Source: Nephrocerus scutellatus (Eukaryota > Arthropoda > Insecta > Diptera > Pipunculidae). From it: a stretch of 64,000 bases of DNA. The translations under genes were made by a program, and so were the position numbers. The stretch is taken from NCBI GenBank assembly GCA_947095585.1, contig OX352761.1:111711890-111775889 (forward strand), read 5' to 3'. Numbering within the stretch: position 1 is the first letter of the stretch; the number at the start of each line of letters is the position of its first letter. Positions 43,068 through 55,765 of the stretch are shown in pieces. The notes under the pieces were generated by a model. That model was not told the origin of the DNA. It saw only the letters and a program-made list of their open reading frames with translations, and searched no databases.

Positions 43068-44925
43068 TTAGGATGTATTTGTACATTGCCGCAGTAATTT
43101 GGGAGCTATGAAAGTCTAAATCTCAGTCTAAAAATGTGGAAACCGAGGCTATTAATTCCATAAATATTTTAGTATTGCTGATTGGACCATTTCCGCTGCC
43201 ACATTCGTTTTGGAACGGTACGACTGAGATACTAGTTCAAGCGGATATTTTTCTTGTCCTTATAAAAAAAATAAAATTAAATTAATTGATATTTGTGCTC
43301 ATCGAATAAGATGTCAATGTTTCACTCTTAACCTCAATTAAAGTTCATCTCTGCAAAGTTTAGTATTTGGCTTCGGTGAGCTTCATTTAATGGTGCACCG
43401 CTGTATAATGCGGTGAACTTAAAGGGTTCTTCTAAGACCATATTTAGCTTTTATTTTGATATATATTTTAAAAGACTTCAATCGAGAGTTTTGATCGTTT
43501 CACAGTAAAGTGAGTAGAAGAGTAAACAACAACTTCCCATATCATTGAAAATTCGAATTTGGACTTTCTTCTCTTCAGTTGGATAACTTGTATTAAGGAC
43601 GGTTTCTCACTCAACTATCTTTATTTTTCGACATAATAACACTAACAATTTGTATAATGAGATTTTCTTAATTGTGTAGAACACCGGCCGAGGCTTAGAA
43701 AGAAATCTTTGAAAAAATAAGTGGCCTTAAGCAAGCGAGACGAAGTTCATATAAATACTCCTACACGTTGGTTTAATCAAAGACAATAATAATTACATTT
43801 GTGTGAGAGCACTATAGCTAGACGTAATTGAATTCCACCCGAATGTAATATATATAATAAGATACCTATGCCAGTATAGAGGTAGGAATCGTCGTGACGC
43901 GGTCGCAATAATAATTATGTTCCTTTTCGAAGCACACAGAAAAAGAAAATCTTTGCTTCGTGCGAAAAACCACGTTCGCATCGTAGAAGTTTCTTCTGAT
44001 TAAGTCTAATTAATTACAGTAATAAGTAGCAGGATATAGTATTTGGTACAGGCGACGTAGTAGAGTAGCTTATGTAGACTCAGACAGTGAGATACCTTTA
44101 GCCGAAGCAAACTCCACAGAAAGAGCTCTTAGAATGGAATGATTTCTCGTACAAACTTAAGGAACCCACTTAATACTATTAATTCAGTTTTTTTAGCAAA
44201 CATCACAAAATTTCACCACACACACACACACACACCAAGATGACTAGCAGAACAAATGTCAAAATGGAATACAGATTTAATTAGTAAGACGCTTTGGTGT
44301 TTGGTGCTGATGTTTGATGTAGGTAGTCTGTCCATATTGACATATAGGTTAACATTATTGTTGTTGCAAAATATTAGCAAAATTAACTTTAGACGCACCC
44401 ATTTAAATGCAAGCTCTTACTCTGTGTTTATATAATAATAATTATATATAGCAAAGACAGATAGTTTGTGGTTTTTTGCAGACAAATTTACATAATAATC
44501 ATCCTCTTTTTTAAATCCTGGCCAATTATCAAAAAACCGAAAATAAAACCTTTCTTACATTGTGTCGTTTTTGAGGAAGCACCACGTAATGCATACTCTG
44601 CTTTACTTGACACTTAAACTTTTGATGAATTGCAAAAACTATAAACAACAATGTAAAGTGCATTTGCGATTTCAGAAATCCTGAAATACATGCTTGTGTA
44701 ATTCTTGGACTTAATTCAAAAAGATTACTTATTTTCGGTCAAAAACGTTTGGCAAATGAGCCAATAAGACCGTTAAATGGATTAGACATCAGCTAACTCT
44801 TACATGAATTACAGCGGGCTGCATTGTGTTATGCTGATGTAAGTAAAAAAGTTATGCAATTCAATCCCTAAGTTGAAAGTTTTTTATGTTTCCATGGCAG
44901 GGTTTTTCAAGAACATAGCATGTAT
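43068..44925. other. No gene recognised; (CA)n at 44216-44235
   Basis: AT-rich DNA. Simple repeats: (CA)n at about 44216-44235. No coding motif seen. Confidence 0.45.
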
Positions 44926-44929
44926 TGTT

Positions 44930-46017
44930 TCTGTAGTTACATTTTGTATAAATTATTTTAGTTAAGTGACTGAGGGTATCTGAATCTGCAAGGTTATTCA
45001 ATTGTAAAGTAGAGAGTGTAAAGTAAAGATTGTAAAAGGTAGAGGTAGGACAAGCAAAATGCGAAGCTAAGAGATTAGCTTTCTGAATACCAGGTGTATA
45101 AAGGATACCATTATGGAATAAAGAAGGAACAAAAGAAGACTTGTTTGCAAAGTTTCTTTTAACCAGGGCAGCAAACGACCAAAAGCTTCGAATGTTTGAA
45201 TCTGAATCTTAAATTTTTCGCATGCTATCCCGAATCGTTAGGTCATTTATTAATTTGTTCTTGTTTATTATGGTGTTTGCTCTGTTGCTGGCTATATTTA
45301 ACTTAACAAGATCTTCTTCAGAAGGGCAATTGACGTAGACCAAATAGGCTGTTTTATTAATAGCAACTGCTGACCTGCATTTTTCATTAAACCACTTATT
45401 CTTACGAATATTGCTTTTCTTAAAGGAGGAAGGAATGAAAGTTTTCAGTACTAGCAAAATGGTTGACGTGATAATAAGTTGAGATGCTTCATCAGCATTA
45501 TTGTTGGAAAAGCAGGTTGAGCTATACAATTGATTCAGGAGCTCCCAGTTAGCATTTTTGAAGTGCCAGAGTAGCATTTTACGATTAGGCTCTATAAGGG
45601 CTGGGATAATTAAAAATTTGGCTATTACCAGAGCGCCGTCGGAAAGTTCTAATGTAGCAAATAAATCGATTGAATATTTCTCTGGCATAGTAGTTAGAAA
45701 TAAATCTAAAAGTGGGAGGTGATTGACCAGTAGTATCGGGATACCTAGTAGGCTTGTCGACGCGTTGGGTATGAGAGCATTGATATTTGCAAATATTTCT
45801 GCGGTTTCACCTGTTTGATTTCTCGAAAAGTTCAACCAATTGTCATTGTGTACATTGAACTCGCCTTATTCCGATGTTGGTGAAGACTGGTAAATCTGGT
45901 CAATACTTTCCTATAAATAGTCAAATTCATTGGAAGTGTCGTCAGGTGATAAATTAGGACTACGATATAGGGAACAAATAAACATGGAATAGCATTATTC
46001 ATTTTCTTTACTTCCAA
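44930..46017 (-). pseudogene. LINE endonuclease and linker, family A
   Basis: Minus strand from 46017: a decayed YRSPHADL-like stretch, then LNFSRNQTGETAEIFANINA near 45830, LPLLDLFLTTMPEKYSIDLF and LSDGALVIAKF near 45620 (the DL......SDH..V end of the endonuclease; the catalytic His is read as Gly), then the linker NKWFNEKCRSAVAINKTAYL, VYVNCPSEEDLVKLNIASNR and, past a stop, GILYTPGIQKANLLASHFAC near 45090. A single frame stays open for 208 codons, so this part is only moderately decayed. RT does not follow; it lies upstream instead. Confidence 0.75.
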
Positions 46018-46029
46018 TGGCGCTATACT

Positions 46030-46990
46030 GCATATTAACCAGAAAAATTTGAGTTCATCAAAACAATCAATGGATTCAAGATTCGCTAAGATGACAAGAG
46101 ACAGAATTGGAACTTGGAAGCGTTAAATACTACTCAATTGATTTCTCCGCATTTTGTTATGCTGTTAAGATCAGAATTTAACGTGCTTAACATACGTAAT
46201 TGATTGAGTTCCACGTGAGGGTCGTTCCTCAAACTTATATGAGAAGCTGAGAGTGTTGTCGTCAGCGAAAGAGTGAATTGGATTAGAAGTCACAGATAAG
46301 AGATCGTTAATAAAAATAAGTGTCGGGGACAGAAGAGAGCCCGGTGGAACGCCAGCATTTATGTGATGTCTTTTAGACTTGAAACCTTGCAAAACAACTT
46401 GAATTGAGCCGTCCAAAAAATATCTTCTAGTGTAATGGAACAGTTTTTTTAGAACGACTCCATAAGCACGTATTTTGTACAAAAGAGCTTGATGAAAAAC
46501 TCTATCAAATGGCTTGGAAATATCAAGTGCAAAAGCTTTACTTTCACCAAATTGATGCAAAGAATGGTTCCACGTTTCGGTGAGATTTACCATCAAATCC
46601 CCAGTAGAACGTTGCCCACGAAATCCGTACTGCCAGTCACTTAGTTGGTTTCAAGATATTTTTAATGAGATGAAAATTGATCAGCGTTTCCATGACCATG
46701 GAAAGAAAAAATATAAGTGCTATAGGTCGGTACGATGAAAGAGACGACGACTAGCCTTTAGTGGGTACGAGCGGGACAAAGCCATTTCCATCTTCTCGGG
46801 AAGAGATCAGATGTAAAGGATTGATGGAAAAGCAATGGCAATGCCAGCTTGGAAAATACCTCTTCAACTAATGGGGAAATACCATCTGGACAGCGGATTT
46901 GTAAGTATTGAGATCGTTTAGAACTCTATCAACTGCACGAGTAAGAATGTAAATCTGTCCCATAGAGTGTTCAAAAATCGAAGGTACACG
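46030..46990 (-). pseudogene. LINE reverse transcriptase, family A
   Basis: Minus strand from 46990: ILTRAVDRVLNDLNTYKS, FVPLVPTKG, METLINFHLIK, QYGFRGQRSTGDLM near 46600, ESKAFALDISKPFDRVFHQA (motif A), HHINAGVPPGSLLSPTLIFI (motif B), HSFADDNTLSF near 46250 (motif C with both Asp) and SKFQFCLLSS near 46060. A 141-codon open stretch covers motifs A to C. It begins just where the linker in the 45-kb piece ends, so the two together would make one element, but in swapped order. Confidence 0.8.
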
Positions 46991-47015
46991 CGGCAGCAAT
47001 GCACAATCTGTAATC

Positions 47016-48260
47016 GTGGAGGTATCTGCAACATATATCTATCTATCACGCAACATTAAAGACCAGTTAATACCAGAATTCTTTAGGATGATTTACAAGC
47101 TGAGTAAGGTGATAGCGAATATCTCAACACCCCTTTCTTCATGTGTTGTTTGGCCAGAATGGCAAAGCCACCCAACAGGTGATCTGATGGCATATCTCAC
47201 CAAAAAGTGGAACCATTCTATTCACAAATTTGGTGAAAGCAAAGTTATTGCACTCGACATTTCCAAGGCATTTGACAGAGTCTGGCATCAAGCCAGATTG
47301 ATAAGATACTGCTTGTTTGGACTAGTAACTACCTTTCTGACGGTTCAATTCAGGTCGTATTGGACGGTTTTAAATCCAGTGTTCACCACATAAGAGTCGG
47401 TGTTCCCCAAGGCTCTGTTTTGTCTCAGACAATCTTTCATTCGAAAAAAGCACTCTTAGCTTTTTATATGAGTTCGCGCTTTCTGCACGCCCCTCTTCAT
47501 CGCAAGTGGAACTTGAACAATAACGTATGTGAAGCACGTTAAATTCTCACCTTGACAGCATAACAAGGTGGGGACTACACAAAAGAGTAGAATTTAACGC
47601 TTCCAAAGTCCAATGTTGTCTTCTGTCGCCTAAGCGTTATTTAAACCTCCCACCTTTATCCATGAATGGACCCGTATCAAAGAAATTGAAATACTCGGTA
47701 TGTGTGTCAACAAAAAGCTTCGTTGGAATGGCCATATATTCGCCATCTCTATGAAATGTGCGAAATATTAATGTTTCCTAAAACGGTGCAAGATGTACTT
47801 AACTCCCTCAGACCTGGCTACTATTAACAAGGCATATCTACGCCCTTAACTTGAATACAACTGTATTGCCTAGGCAGATGCTCCCAAAACCACATTGCAT
47901 TTACTCGACAGTTTTTAGAACCTCGCGATAATACTTATTGGTGACGTAAGTATCGCAAAAACAATCGAATCGCCTGAACATCGTAGGCATATTTTCAGCT
48001 GGTCACTGTTTTATCGATTTACCACAAATATCACCACAAATATACCACAAATTCAAAACAAATATCCAGATGCATCCTGCCCATTATCCATCCATCCACT
48101 CCACATCACAACAAAATACACAATAACACAAAACACAATTTAACATTTAATCCAGACTGAGGAGAGAATTCTCAGATGTAGGCGTTCTTATCTTGAAATT
48201 GTCAACTGGCTTCACAAACTTTTCGATATAGTTTGGCCCAGGTAAATATGGCGGCCATGA
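47016..48260 (+). pseudogene. LINE reverse transcriptase to C-terminus, family A, inverted neighbour
   Basis: Plus strand: KLSKVIANISTPLSS, TGDLMAYLTKKWNHSIHKFG near 47180, ESKVIALDISKAFDRVWHQA (motif A), FKSSVHHIRVGVPQGSVLSQ (motif B), motif C not seen, then ILGMCVNKKLRWNGHIFAIS near 47690, LEYNCIAWADAPKTTLHLLD near 47850, IGDVSIAKTIE and HRRHIFSWSLFYRF near 47980. It stands head to head with the minus-strand RT copy, about 30 bp between the two ends. Confidence 0.75.
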
Positions 48261-48851
48261 AAAAAGTTCCACGTTTTCCCAATAAATCCAGGCTCTAGCT
48301 TCTATGGAAATATGGATAGAAGCTAGCTAGTCTGAAAATCAATGGTAGAGGTCCACAAATGTTATTAAGTCTTGGAAATCCAGATTCCAGCAAACATATT
48401 AAAGAATCCACTAAGAAGACTTTAAATGAAACGACATAGAAATGATACGAGTAATAAAAAACGTATTTTGTTTTAAAATTGTCCTTCAATTTGTCCTCTC
48501 ATCCACAGCATAACGACAAAACAATAAGACAATTTATATGTGGATGTTATCATACACACTATTCCATAAGGTGTATATTGTTATTCTCCGATTATGATAA
48601 AAATAACCATTAATAAATATAAAATATAAGAGTTAGTCATAATTGACACAATAACTCAAAAGTATGAAAATAAGCACTGACGTTAATAGATATAAATTTC
48701 CCTAAAACAAGGACTTGTCTTGAATCATTCGCTGGCAAGAGCATCGGCATCTCTTAACTCTTAAGCTTAACATTTATTTAACCTTTTAACATGTTGTTGA
48801 ATCCCTTATTTAGTTTCCCTTTAAATTCTTATGGTAACCACTATCACTGCG
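48261..48851. other. No gene recognised
   Basis: AT-rich DNA between the LINE and the next open region. Nothing supportable. Confidence 0.5.
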
Positions 48852-49328
48852 TCAGCATCTCAGCACAAGGTGTCGACACAATTTCCTCCTTAACCACGAC
48901 ATACGTAACTTGAATCCAAAGAACGTTGACACCAACCAAAGGTAGATACTGCCTGAACCAAGCAACAAGGAAACACCAGCAAATCCCAAAAGTGAAATTG
49001 TCCAAAATGATAAATTGTCCTCCGTCGAGATATTTGCCACTGAAGAACCACACACAAGGAACCTATATTCACAGTCACAAGAGAGATACGTATTTCCACA
49101 TTCACACGCCTTTGAAGAATTTAAATCGTTTTCCGTGAGATTTATTGTGGAATCGGTTAACCGAAGTTCATTTTCGTTTAGAACTTGCTTCTCTAAACTA
49201 AAGGATAAGGAGAAAAATGAAACCGTTGTCGTCGTCGTCCCACATTTCCACTTGATCTGTTGTCGGTCGGTGGTTGCACCCGCATCATGTGTGTTACTCT
49301 TATGCAAGTCCCATTGCGTTGTCTTCAC
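48852..49328 (-). CDS. Possible exon or relic of an unidentified membrane protein
   Basis: The minus strand is open for about 158 codons, with a Cys-rich stretch ACECGNTYLSCDCEYRFLVC, two N-glycosylation sites (NLT, NIS) and a hydrophobic segment of about 25 residues (WTISLLGFAGVSLLLGSGSI) followed by basic residues. That pattern fits an extracellular Cys-rich part, a membrane span and a short cytoplasmic tail. Against it: no ATG opens the frame (only GTG), no clear splice donor is seen, and other frames on both strands are also open over the same bases. If real it is probably a last exon. I do not recognise a family. Confidence 0.25.
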   Translation of the reverse strand: MKTTQWDLHKSNTHDAGATTDRQQIKWKCGTTTTTVSFFSLSFSLEKQVLNENELRLTDSTINLTENDLNSSKACECGNTYLSCDCEYRFLVCGSSVANISTEDNLSFWTISLLGFAGVSLLLGSGSIYLWLVSTFFGFKLRMSWLRRKLCRHLVLRC

Positions 49329-49365
49329 CTCTTTCGCTTTAGTGCGAAATATGAAAAGTCATTAA

Positions 49366-49995
49366 TATTAATTTTCAATTTTCAGACAACTTAAATTTAA
49401 GTTATGTCAAGTATGTACGATCTAGCTATCCCGGTAGTTAAGTTATTATATATGCCTAGAGGCTGGATGAAATAGGGATATCGTCATTAGTTTTGGAAGA
49501 TTTATTGGACGCCATAAATTGCATGTGGAATGGGTTAAAAATAGTTGAGAATAATTAATAGCGAATTGTCGCAAAGGTATACCGTGATTTGTTCGAATAA
49601 AATTAAGGCACATATGGCTCACTAGATGAATTGCAACCATGTCAACTAGGACTCCTCGTAAATGAAACGTTGGCCAATGCAATATTTTGGTTTCTGTTAT
49701 TTTTTGTTGGATTTTTATTCAAAGTAACTCCCAACGTATCCATATAGTATGTTTATTTAATTCGTTTATCATCTTGGAGCTTTACCAGATCTGATTTACC
49801 ATTTTTTCTGATTTCGATTTCGTCATTACTAATAATGACATTTTTAACGATAGTCCAAAGTGCCTTTACCCATGACAGAGGTTGAGTAGAGTTTAGTAGA
49901 TAATTTAAAAATAACCACCAAATCCTAATAGGTATAATTGCTTTTTTTATAGCCAGCTACAATTGGGGGTACATTCCTACTATCTGGAGATAGGT
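49366..49995. other. No gene recognised
   Basis: AT-rich DNA; a minus frame at 49446-49682 has no recognisable motif. Confidence 0.45.
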
Positions 49996-49999
49996 AAAT

Positions 50000-50960
50000 G
50001 GTATATTTATCAACAAACCAGGTAATATGCCTAGAAGGAAATTTTCGTTCCTGTGTGCATTCCTTGATATTGAGAGCGCTTTCGATAAGACTGGCTACGA
50101 CTTAATTGCAAGGGCAATCAGCAGCAGAGGTATCGAACACTCGACCAATCATTGGGTAAGGGCCATGCTTGGAAGTCGAGATTTTATTTCCTTCTCGGGA
50201 GGAGTGTCTGCGACTGCAGTTAAGGGATACTCCCAAGGAGGGGTACTTTCTCCCTCTCAATTGTCACTAGTCATTGATAATCTTCTAGTCGATCTTCACA
50301 GATCAGGCTACATTGCCATTGGTTATGCGGACGAATTGGCGATTTTTATTACTATTAATATTACGATGAACTGAATGCACTGATGAACTCTTGCCATACA
50401 CAATAAAGTCAACTCGGTTGGGTCCCTGGTCATCAGGAAATTTAAGGCAACGAATCTGCATATGAACTAGCTAGGGCTGGCTCGGAATCTGCGTTCTTAG
50501 CACACAAACCCTACTGTGGTGTGGGCTGCCGCCATAGCACTGCTAAATTGTTGGGAACAAAAACTTCGTATGGCCCACTGAAAAAGCGTCCCTGGGCTTA
50601 GGCAATCGAAACGGTTAATCAGGCCCTTTTCCTACAAGGAAATCCTTAATTGGGATAGCATTTGGATGATAATTAGTTTTTTAGTAGGTCACTTAACTTG
50701 CGATATCACCTTAACAAAATTGTGGGCTCAGAGACAGAATGTAAGTTCTGCTCGGAAGATGAAGAGTCTTTTACTTTGGTTTGCATCTTTCACAAGGAAA
50801 TATGCACGACAGCAGAGTTGATAAAATCTAAAACTAAGGATTTACTATCTTTCACTAGAGAGGTTGTACGTCTCTTAGATTAAACAAACCCTAAGATACA
50901 ATAGATCTTTTAGGTCGCGGTATCTGCCATATGGTACTAATCCAAAAAAAAAGAAATTTC
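50000..50960 (+). pseudogene. R1/LOA-group LINE, RT joined to RNase H end, with poly(A)
   Basis: Plus strand: FLCAFLDIESAFDKTGYDLI (motif A), ARAISSRGIEHSTNHWVRAM, SATAVKGYSQGGVLSPSQLS (motif B), IAIGYADELAIFIT near 50325 (motif C, second Asp now Glu). Then, after a deletion of the thumb and most of RNase H, GWVPGHQEI.GNESAYELAR near 50420-50470 (RNase H end), NLRYHLNKIVGSETECKFCS and EDEESFTLVC near 50700-50790 (zinc-knuckle-like), stop at 50881, a short 3' UTR and A-run at 50946-50956. Confidence 0.75.
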
Positions 50961-53900
50961 AACACAGTCCTAAAATTACAATGACAGGGGCAATTGGTGT
51001 ATGTAAGAAGTTTTCAAATTTTTATTTAAAAATTTGAGGGACAGTTAAAAGGAGATGTTGCCATTTGGAATCACTGATTGCTGCTTTTTTGGTGTATATC
51101 TTTGTTAAAATTTTGTTAATCATTGAATTGATATACTGATAAGATTTCATAACAGTCTTAGAATCAAATTGGTGCGTGCGTGAGTGCAAGGGGCAACTAG
51201 TAGATAGAAGATGATCGATTCAAAGGCTTTTTTGCATTCGTTCTGAGAGTTTTCTTAAAAATCACAGTTATATATACTATATACTAGCTCAAAAATTTGG
51301 TTTTTGAACGACAACGAATGGATGTACACCTGATTACTGAATATATCAACCTTTATTTTATTAAGAGAGTATGTTAGTCCCGAACACAGAAAAAACTAAA
51401 TGCCATCCTTGGAAAGATACCAATGCAGTCACAGATATTCTTCTGTTTTAATTCCACTATTGACCATATTTACCAATTTTTACCTTAATTGCCATAAATT
51501 CAGATGCAGAAGAAATATGTGTCATAACTTTTCATTTAATAAAAAACATTGTCCACTGTCTTAATTCTAATGACCAAAAGGAGTATCCCGACACAGTAAA
51601 CCATCAGCGTATAACTTTGGTATTTCTGATTCCAGTGAATTAAATCCTGAAAATTAATTTCGTAGAAAATTTCGTAATTAATCCGAAGGCTTAGAAGGAC
51701 ATAATAAAATTCACACGTGTGTAGACGCAGATGTCGTCGTCGACGGACTGTATATATATGCAATGCAACCCTTTTCTTACTCGGTGGACATACGTAGACC
51801 TCCACACATATCCACAGACCGGGAAAATATTGCGGTAAGATGAACTTGGACGTTGTATACTAAATCCGAGCATAATTCGTTGAATAAATCCCACCTTTTG
51901 TGAACGGCTGTAAACGGCTTCACAAGAATGTGACCCCAAAAATGTTTAATGGTGTTGCCCGGCATTATCATCATTATTATTCCAAATATTCATCCCGACG
52001 CTGATGTCGAGACAGAGAAAGAGTGCTGCTCTTTGGTTATTATGTAGGATTATCGCCGACCTGTCCTGCTGCCGGCATTTGTAAATGACCAAAGAAAAAG
52101 GTGCGGTACTGCATGGTGTGGTATGGTATGGCATTATGTTGCCAGAGCACATCTCTGACCATATGCCTTCACTTTAGCAGACATATATTCGAAGCACTAT
52201 ACTTACATGTTTAGATAATGAATGCGTTGTCCTCTTTTGGATTATCAAATGAACTTTGCGCAATTAAATGTCATGAAAAGTTTTCCTTGATTTGGATTCT
52301 ACAATGGAGCTATACTGTACGAAGGCATCTTCAGGAAGGACACACTCACTCAATAAAGGTTGACCGGCCGTTGAAAGGTTACGCACTGAAGATTTAATTA
52401 GTGCGACGATTTAATTATGTCATACCGAGGCTTAATCTTTTTTACATTTAATTTGCACATTTAAGATGAGTAGTGAGAGAGGTCAACTTTAATGTTGTCG
52501 GTGGCCAGGAGCACCCATTTGCACTCGGAACATACACAAAGCTTTAATTTCGATAAGACTTCAGCAGATGGAAGACTACCGACTGTGTGCGCTAAATATT
52601 CCATTCCAGTCTCCTGTTCTGTGTGTAATACAATATTCGATAATATTATCATGACCGACTGGAATTCTCCTCGTGCCATTAAAAGGGACATTTTTCATTG
52701 ATCGAAATGCGTCGATATCGATAGCTGGCGCATCTTGCGCGAATGCAAATAATAATTTACCACGCAGGTAGTACTTATGTTGTACTTATTTATCGAAAAG
52801 TACATTATGGCCGTTAATGCGCGCAATGTTCCCGTAGTTGGTGGCACCCGCGCCGCGCTTCTCATAATGGACCCCAATAAAAAGTGACTTACGACCGATT
52901 TCGCCGAAAAGTGCGCTCTGTTGCTACCCATTTTTCGTTCGGTAATTACATTGCCAACGAATGCGAATGCGAAAACTGATTGTAGTCGCAGTCTCCGCAG
53001 TGTACTTTTTCTGGGAGCTAGTGCCTGCCAGACCGATCCTTCATAACCTTATCTGCGATTGCATAATGAGGAAAAGTGCATTATTGGATGCAATTAAAGG
53101 GTGGGCATGCATTCGATCTGGACGGGGTGCGTGAGTGCGCATTAACGCATGTGTTGCATGTTGCTTTGTCTGTCGTATATACATATTTTATGTTGTTATG
53201 CCGAACAACGAAAACAACTTGGTAGCAATTAAATTTACATTATTAATTTTGCGGAAATCTGTTGGGGAAATTCGCATTTTATCTTCTGCACGGTAACGAC
53301 AAACTTTGTTTAATGATCTGTGTGCACTTAAGTGGTGGTGGCGACTCTTCATTACAATAAAATTCAAAATATGATTATTCAATAATTTGCAAAAAGTTTT
53401 ACTTTGGGACACACGTTAGTAGGAAGCACATACATAAACACATAATGACACATAGTCGGGGCGAGCTATTTTACGGAAATCAACTGGTAAACCTATCTTC
53501 GATAAGTAGACACGTTATGATGATTACAAATTTAAAAGAGTTAACTTAAAATGAAAGTTAATCGATTATATGTACATATGCAAACAGTGTTTCTTTGTAA
53601 TTTTTTGCTTTTATTGGAAATATTGCAATTGATGTTATGTGGCATTCCCAATTTAACTGCATGGCTACCTAATCGGTAATTTATTACCTTACTCCTAACT
53701 CGTTGCCAACTAGTTTGGAAATGGAAGACTTGATTTTCGGGTTTGGTTTATTGAGACATATATTGCATATTAAAAGTTTTGAGCTGTTAACTTTCAGTTA
53801 AATAACTTTGATTGAGATATTTTCTAAATTTATTATTTATTATTATTATTCATATTTATTATTCATATTGCCAATATTTTCAATTTGTTCGGTACTTTTC

Positions 53901-54095
53901 CGTAAACACCAGCAAATATCTCTTATTACTTATATGTCTTCGTAAAAGATTCTAGGCCATGTTAGTACGCATATTTATGGAATGGAATTACTAACGGAAT
54001 TCGTTTAACACTTCGCAATTTTTAGGCCAGAAAAATTAGGTAGAGGTGACCAAAAAAGAGAACGAAAGACACAAGTCTTTAACGGCAACTTTAGC
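50961..54095. other. No gene recognised; about 3.1 kb
   Basis: AT-rich, with a somewhat GC-richer part at about 52440-53170. Open frames at 51536-52152 and 52461-52931 overlap on opposite strands and lack family motifs. Nothing supportable as gene or known repeat. Confidence 0.45.
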
Positions 54096-54099
54096 TTTT

Positions 54100-54850
54100 T
54101 TATAAAAGTTTTGTTATCTTGTGCAAAAGGCTAAAACCGTGCATTGAAAATGAAGGCGCATCAGTTCGGGTTCAGGAAAAACCATAAACCCTTATAACAG
54201 GTTCATGGAATAACCAACATTATTGAAAAAGCCGTAGAAGATATAATGTTATTTTTAACTATATTTTTAGACGTGGCCTAAGCGTTTGATAAGGTTTGGC
54301 ATGAAGGATTGCTATATAAACTCTATTTTTCAAAGAATATACGGCAGTTATCTCTCAGAATGGTACTTTAGTATCAAGCAAGAAGATGCTTATTCTCACC
54401 TTAAAGAAATTAAACCTGGAATCCCATAAGGAAGTATATTAAATCCAATACTATATTTACTTTTTACAAATGACATCCCAGTCTTTCCAAACAGTACAAT
54501 GGCAAACCATTTGTCGATTACACCGTAATGCTTATAGTGGAGTAAAATGACGTAGTATCAACTAGAGATCTTCAAAGTTCTGCAGACGATCTAGTAAATT
54601 GGACCAAGAAATTATGAATGCGTCTTAACATTACAAAATCTGTTCACATCGATTTTACGAACAAAACAATTCAACATTACCATCTCAGGAAGTGAAGTCT
54701 CCCTACCCAAACACAGCAAAGTATTTCGGAATGAATGTAGATGCAAAACGAAAACGGAAGGAACATATAAAAAAGAAAAGTGAAGAAACTCAGAAAACTA
54801 TATTGGCTTATTGGTAACAGATCATCTCTGTCTATTCATAATAAATTACT
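54100..54850 (+). pseudogene. jockey-clade LINE reverse transcriptase, degraded
   Basis: Plus strand: HQFGFRKNHKPL near 54150, QVHGITNIIEKAVEDIMLFL, TIFLDVA.AFDKVWHEGLLY (motif A with an in-frame stop), a decayed motif B near 54420, a lost motif C near 54510, MRLNITKSVHIDFTNKT near 54620, YAKYFGMNVDAKRKWKEHIK near 54720 and KLYWLIGNRSSLSIHNKLL near 54800. Many frameshifts. The words match jockey-clade RTs and the 32.4-kb fragment. Confidence 0.7.
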
Positions 54851-55510
54851 AGGTTAGGTAAGGTTAAGTTGAAGTGGCTATCGGTCGAAAGGTTAACACA
54901 CTTTAACCAGTACTGGTCCTTTGTGATACCACGTGGGTCTAGAGAATATTTTCTCACCTACTCATTGAACCAGTTGGAGATTCATAAAAAGAGTAAGATA
55001 CTACTTATCTCCGTATCTTTTAGAATTGAGATCATTAAGGTTGTTGTAAAAGAAAGCTCATAAATAAAGCTTACGTTTTCGGGAGATGGCAGGGCATGAA
55101 CAGAGAAGACAGAGAATGGTATCCTTCTCCTCCACGCCCACCAAGTTTCTACAGAAGTCGTTTGTGAAAACGCCAAGCCTTTCTGCATGTTTGCCTATAA
55201 GACAGTGTCCCGTAATGACACCTATAATAGCGAAAGATTGTACTTTTTTGAGAGATCAAACACTTAAAGCGTTTCGGATTCAGCTTGTGGCAGATCTGTT
55301 ATGTCGTCAGATAAGCATCCCCCTTTGACATATGACTTTACATGTAGCGATGTAGCAATTTCAGATAGGAAGGATAGTGTAGTTCCGTGTTTGGCGAGCT
55401 CGTCAGATCTACAGTTTCCCAGCATAGAACGTGAGAGATGATCGGCAGTTATGTGAAAATAGAGTTCGTATGCATTCATTCCATACCCATTTATTCCATA
55501 TCCATTCATT
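54851..55510 (-). pseudogene. R1/LOA-group LINE, RNase H end to 3' terminus
   Basis: Minus strand from 55450: LGNCRSDELAKHGTTLSFLS (RNase H end; DELAKH matches the 59-kb copy), then DITDLPQAESETL, the PIGRQTC.KAWRF-type stretch near 55200, a CRNLVGVEEKDTIL zinc-knuckle-like end near 55130 and a 3' UTR that ends in AACCT-type repeats (CTAGGTTAGGTAAGGTTAAG on the plus strand at 54850). Same family as 7.8-8.7 kb, where the same terminus is seen. Confidence 0.65.
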
Positions 55511-55765
55511 TTCTACAAAAGAGCTTAATGCTAGACTCCGTCAAATGCCTTAGAAATATCGATATTTTGCCTTCATCAACTTTGTGAATAGACTAGATCC
55601 ACTTTTCAGTAAGATAAGCCATCAGATCACCTGTAGAACGCTTACGAAACCCGTACTGCTGGTCCCAAGGATTACACAAGCTTACGATTGATCAGCGTTT
55701 CTATAACCATAAAGGAGGTGTTATAGCTCAATGTTCGGTACGAGGAAAGAGATTACTTTACTTTC
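55511..55765 (-). pseudogene. LINE RT fragment, family A
   Basis: Minus strand: VIETLINRKL, QQYGFRKRSTGDLMAYLTEK near 55650, SIHKVDEGKI, then ISIFLRHLTESSIKLF in a shifted frame over motif A. Short piece abutting the R1/LOA relic. Confidence 0.6.

Noticed and set aside
48926..49365. Plus-strand frames opposite the Cys-rich minus frame
   Set aside because: No motif, runs of Val from GTCGTC repeats; taken as shadows of a stop-poor region.
51060..51190. Apparent similarity to 38630-38720 (GTTAAAATTTGTGAA and TTTTAGAATC words)
   Set aside because: Only short AT-rich words match by eye; too weak to call a repeat pair.
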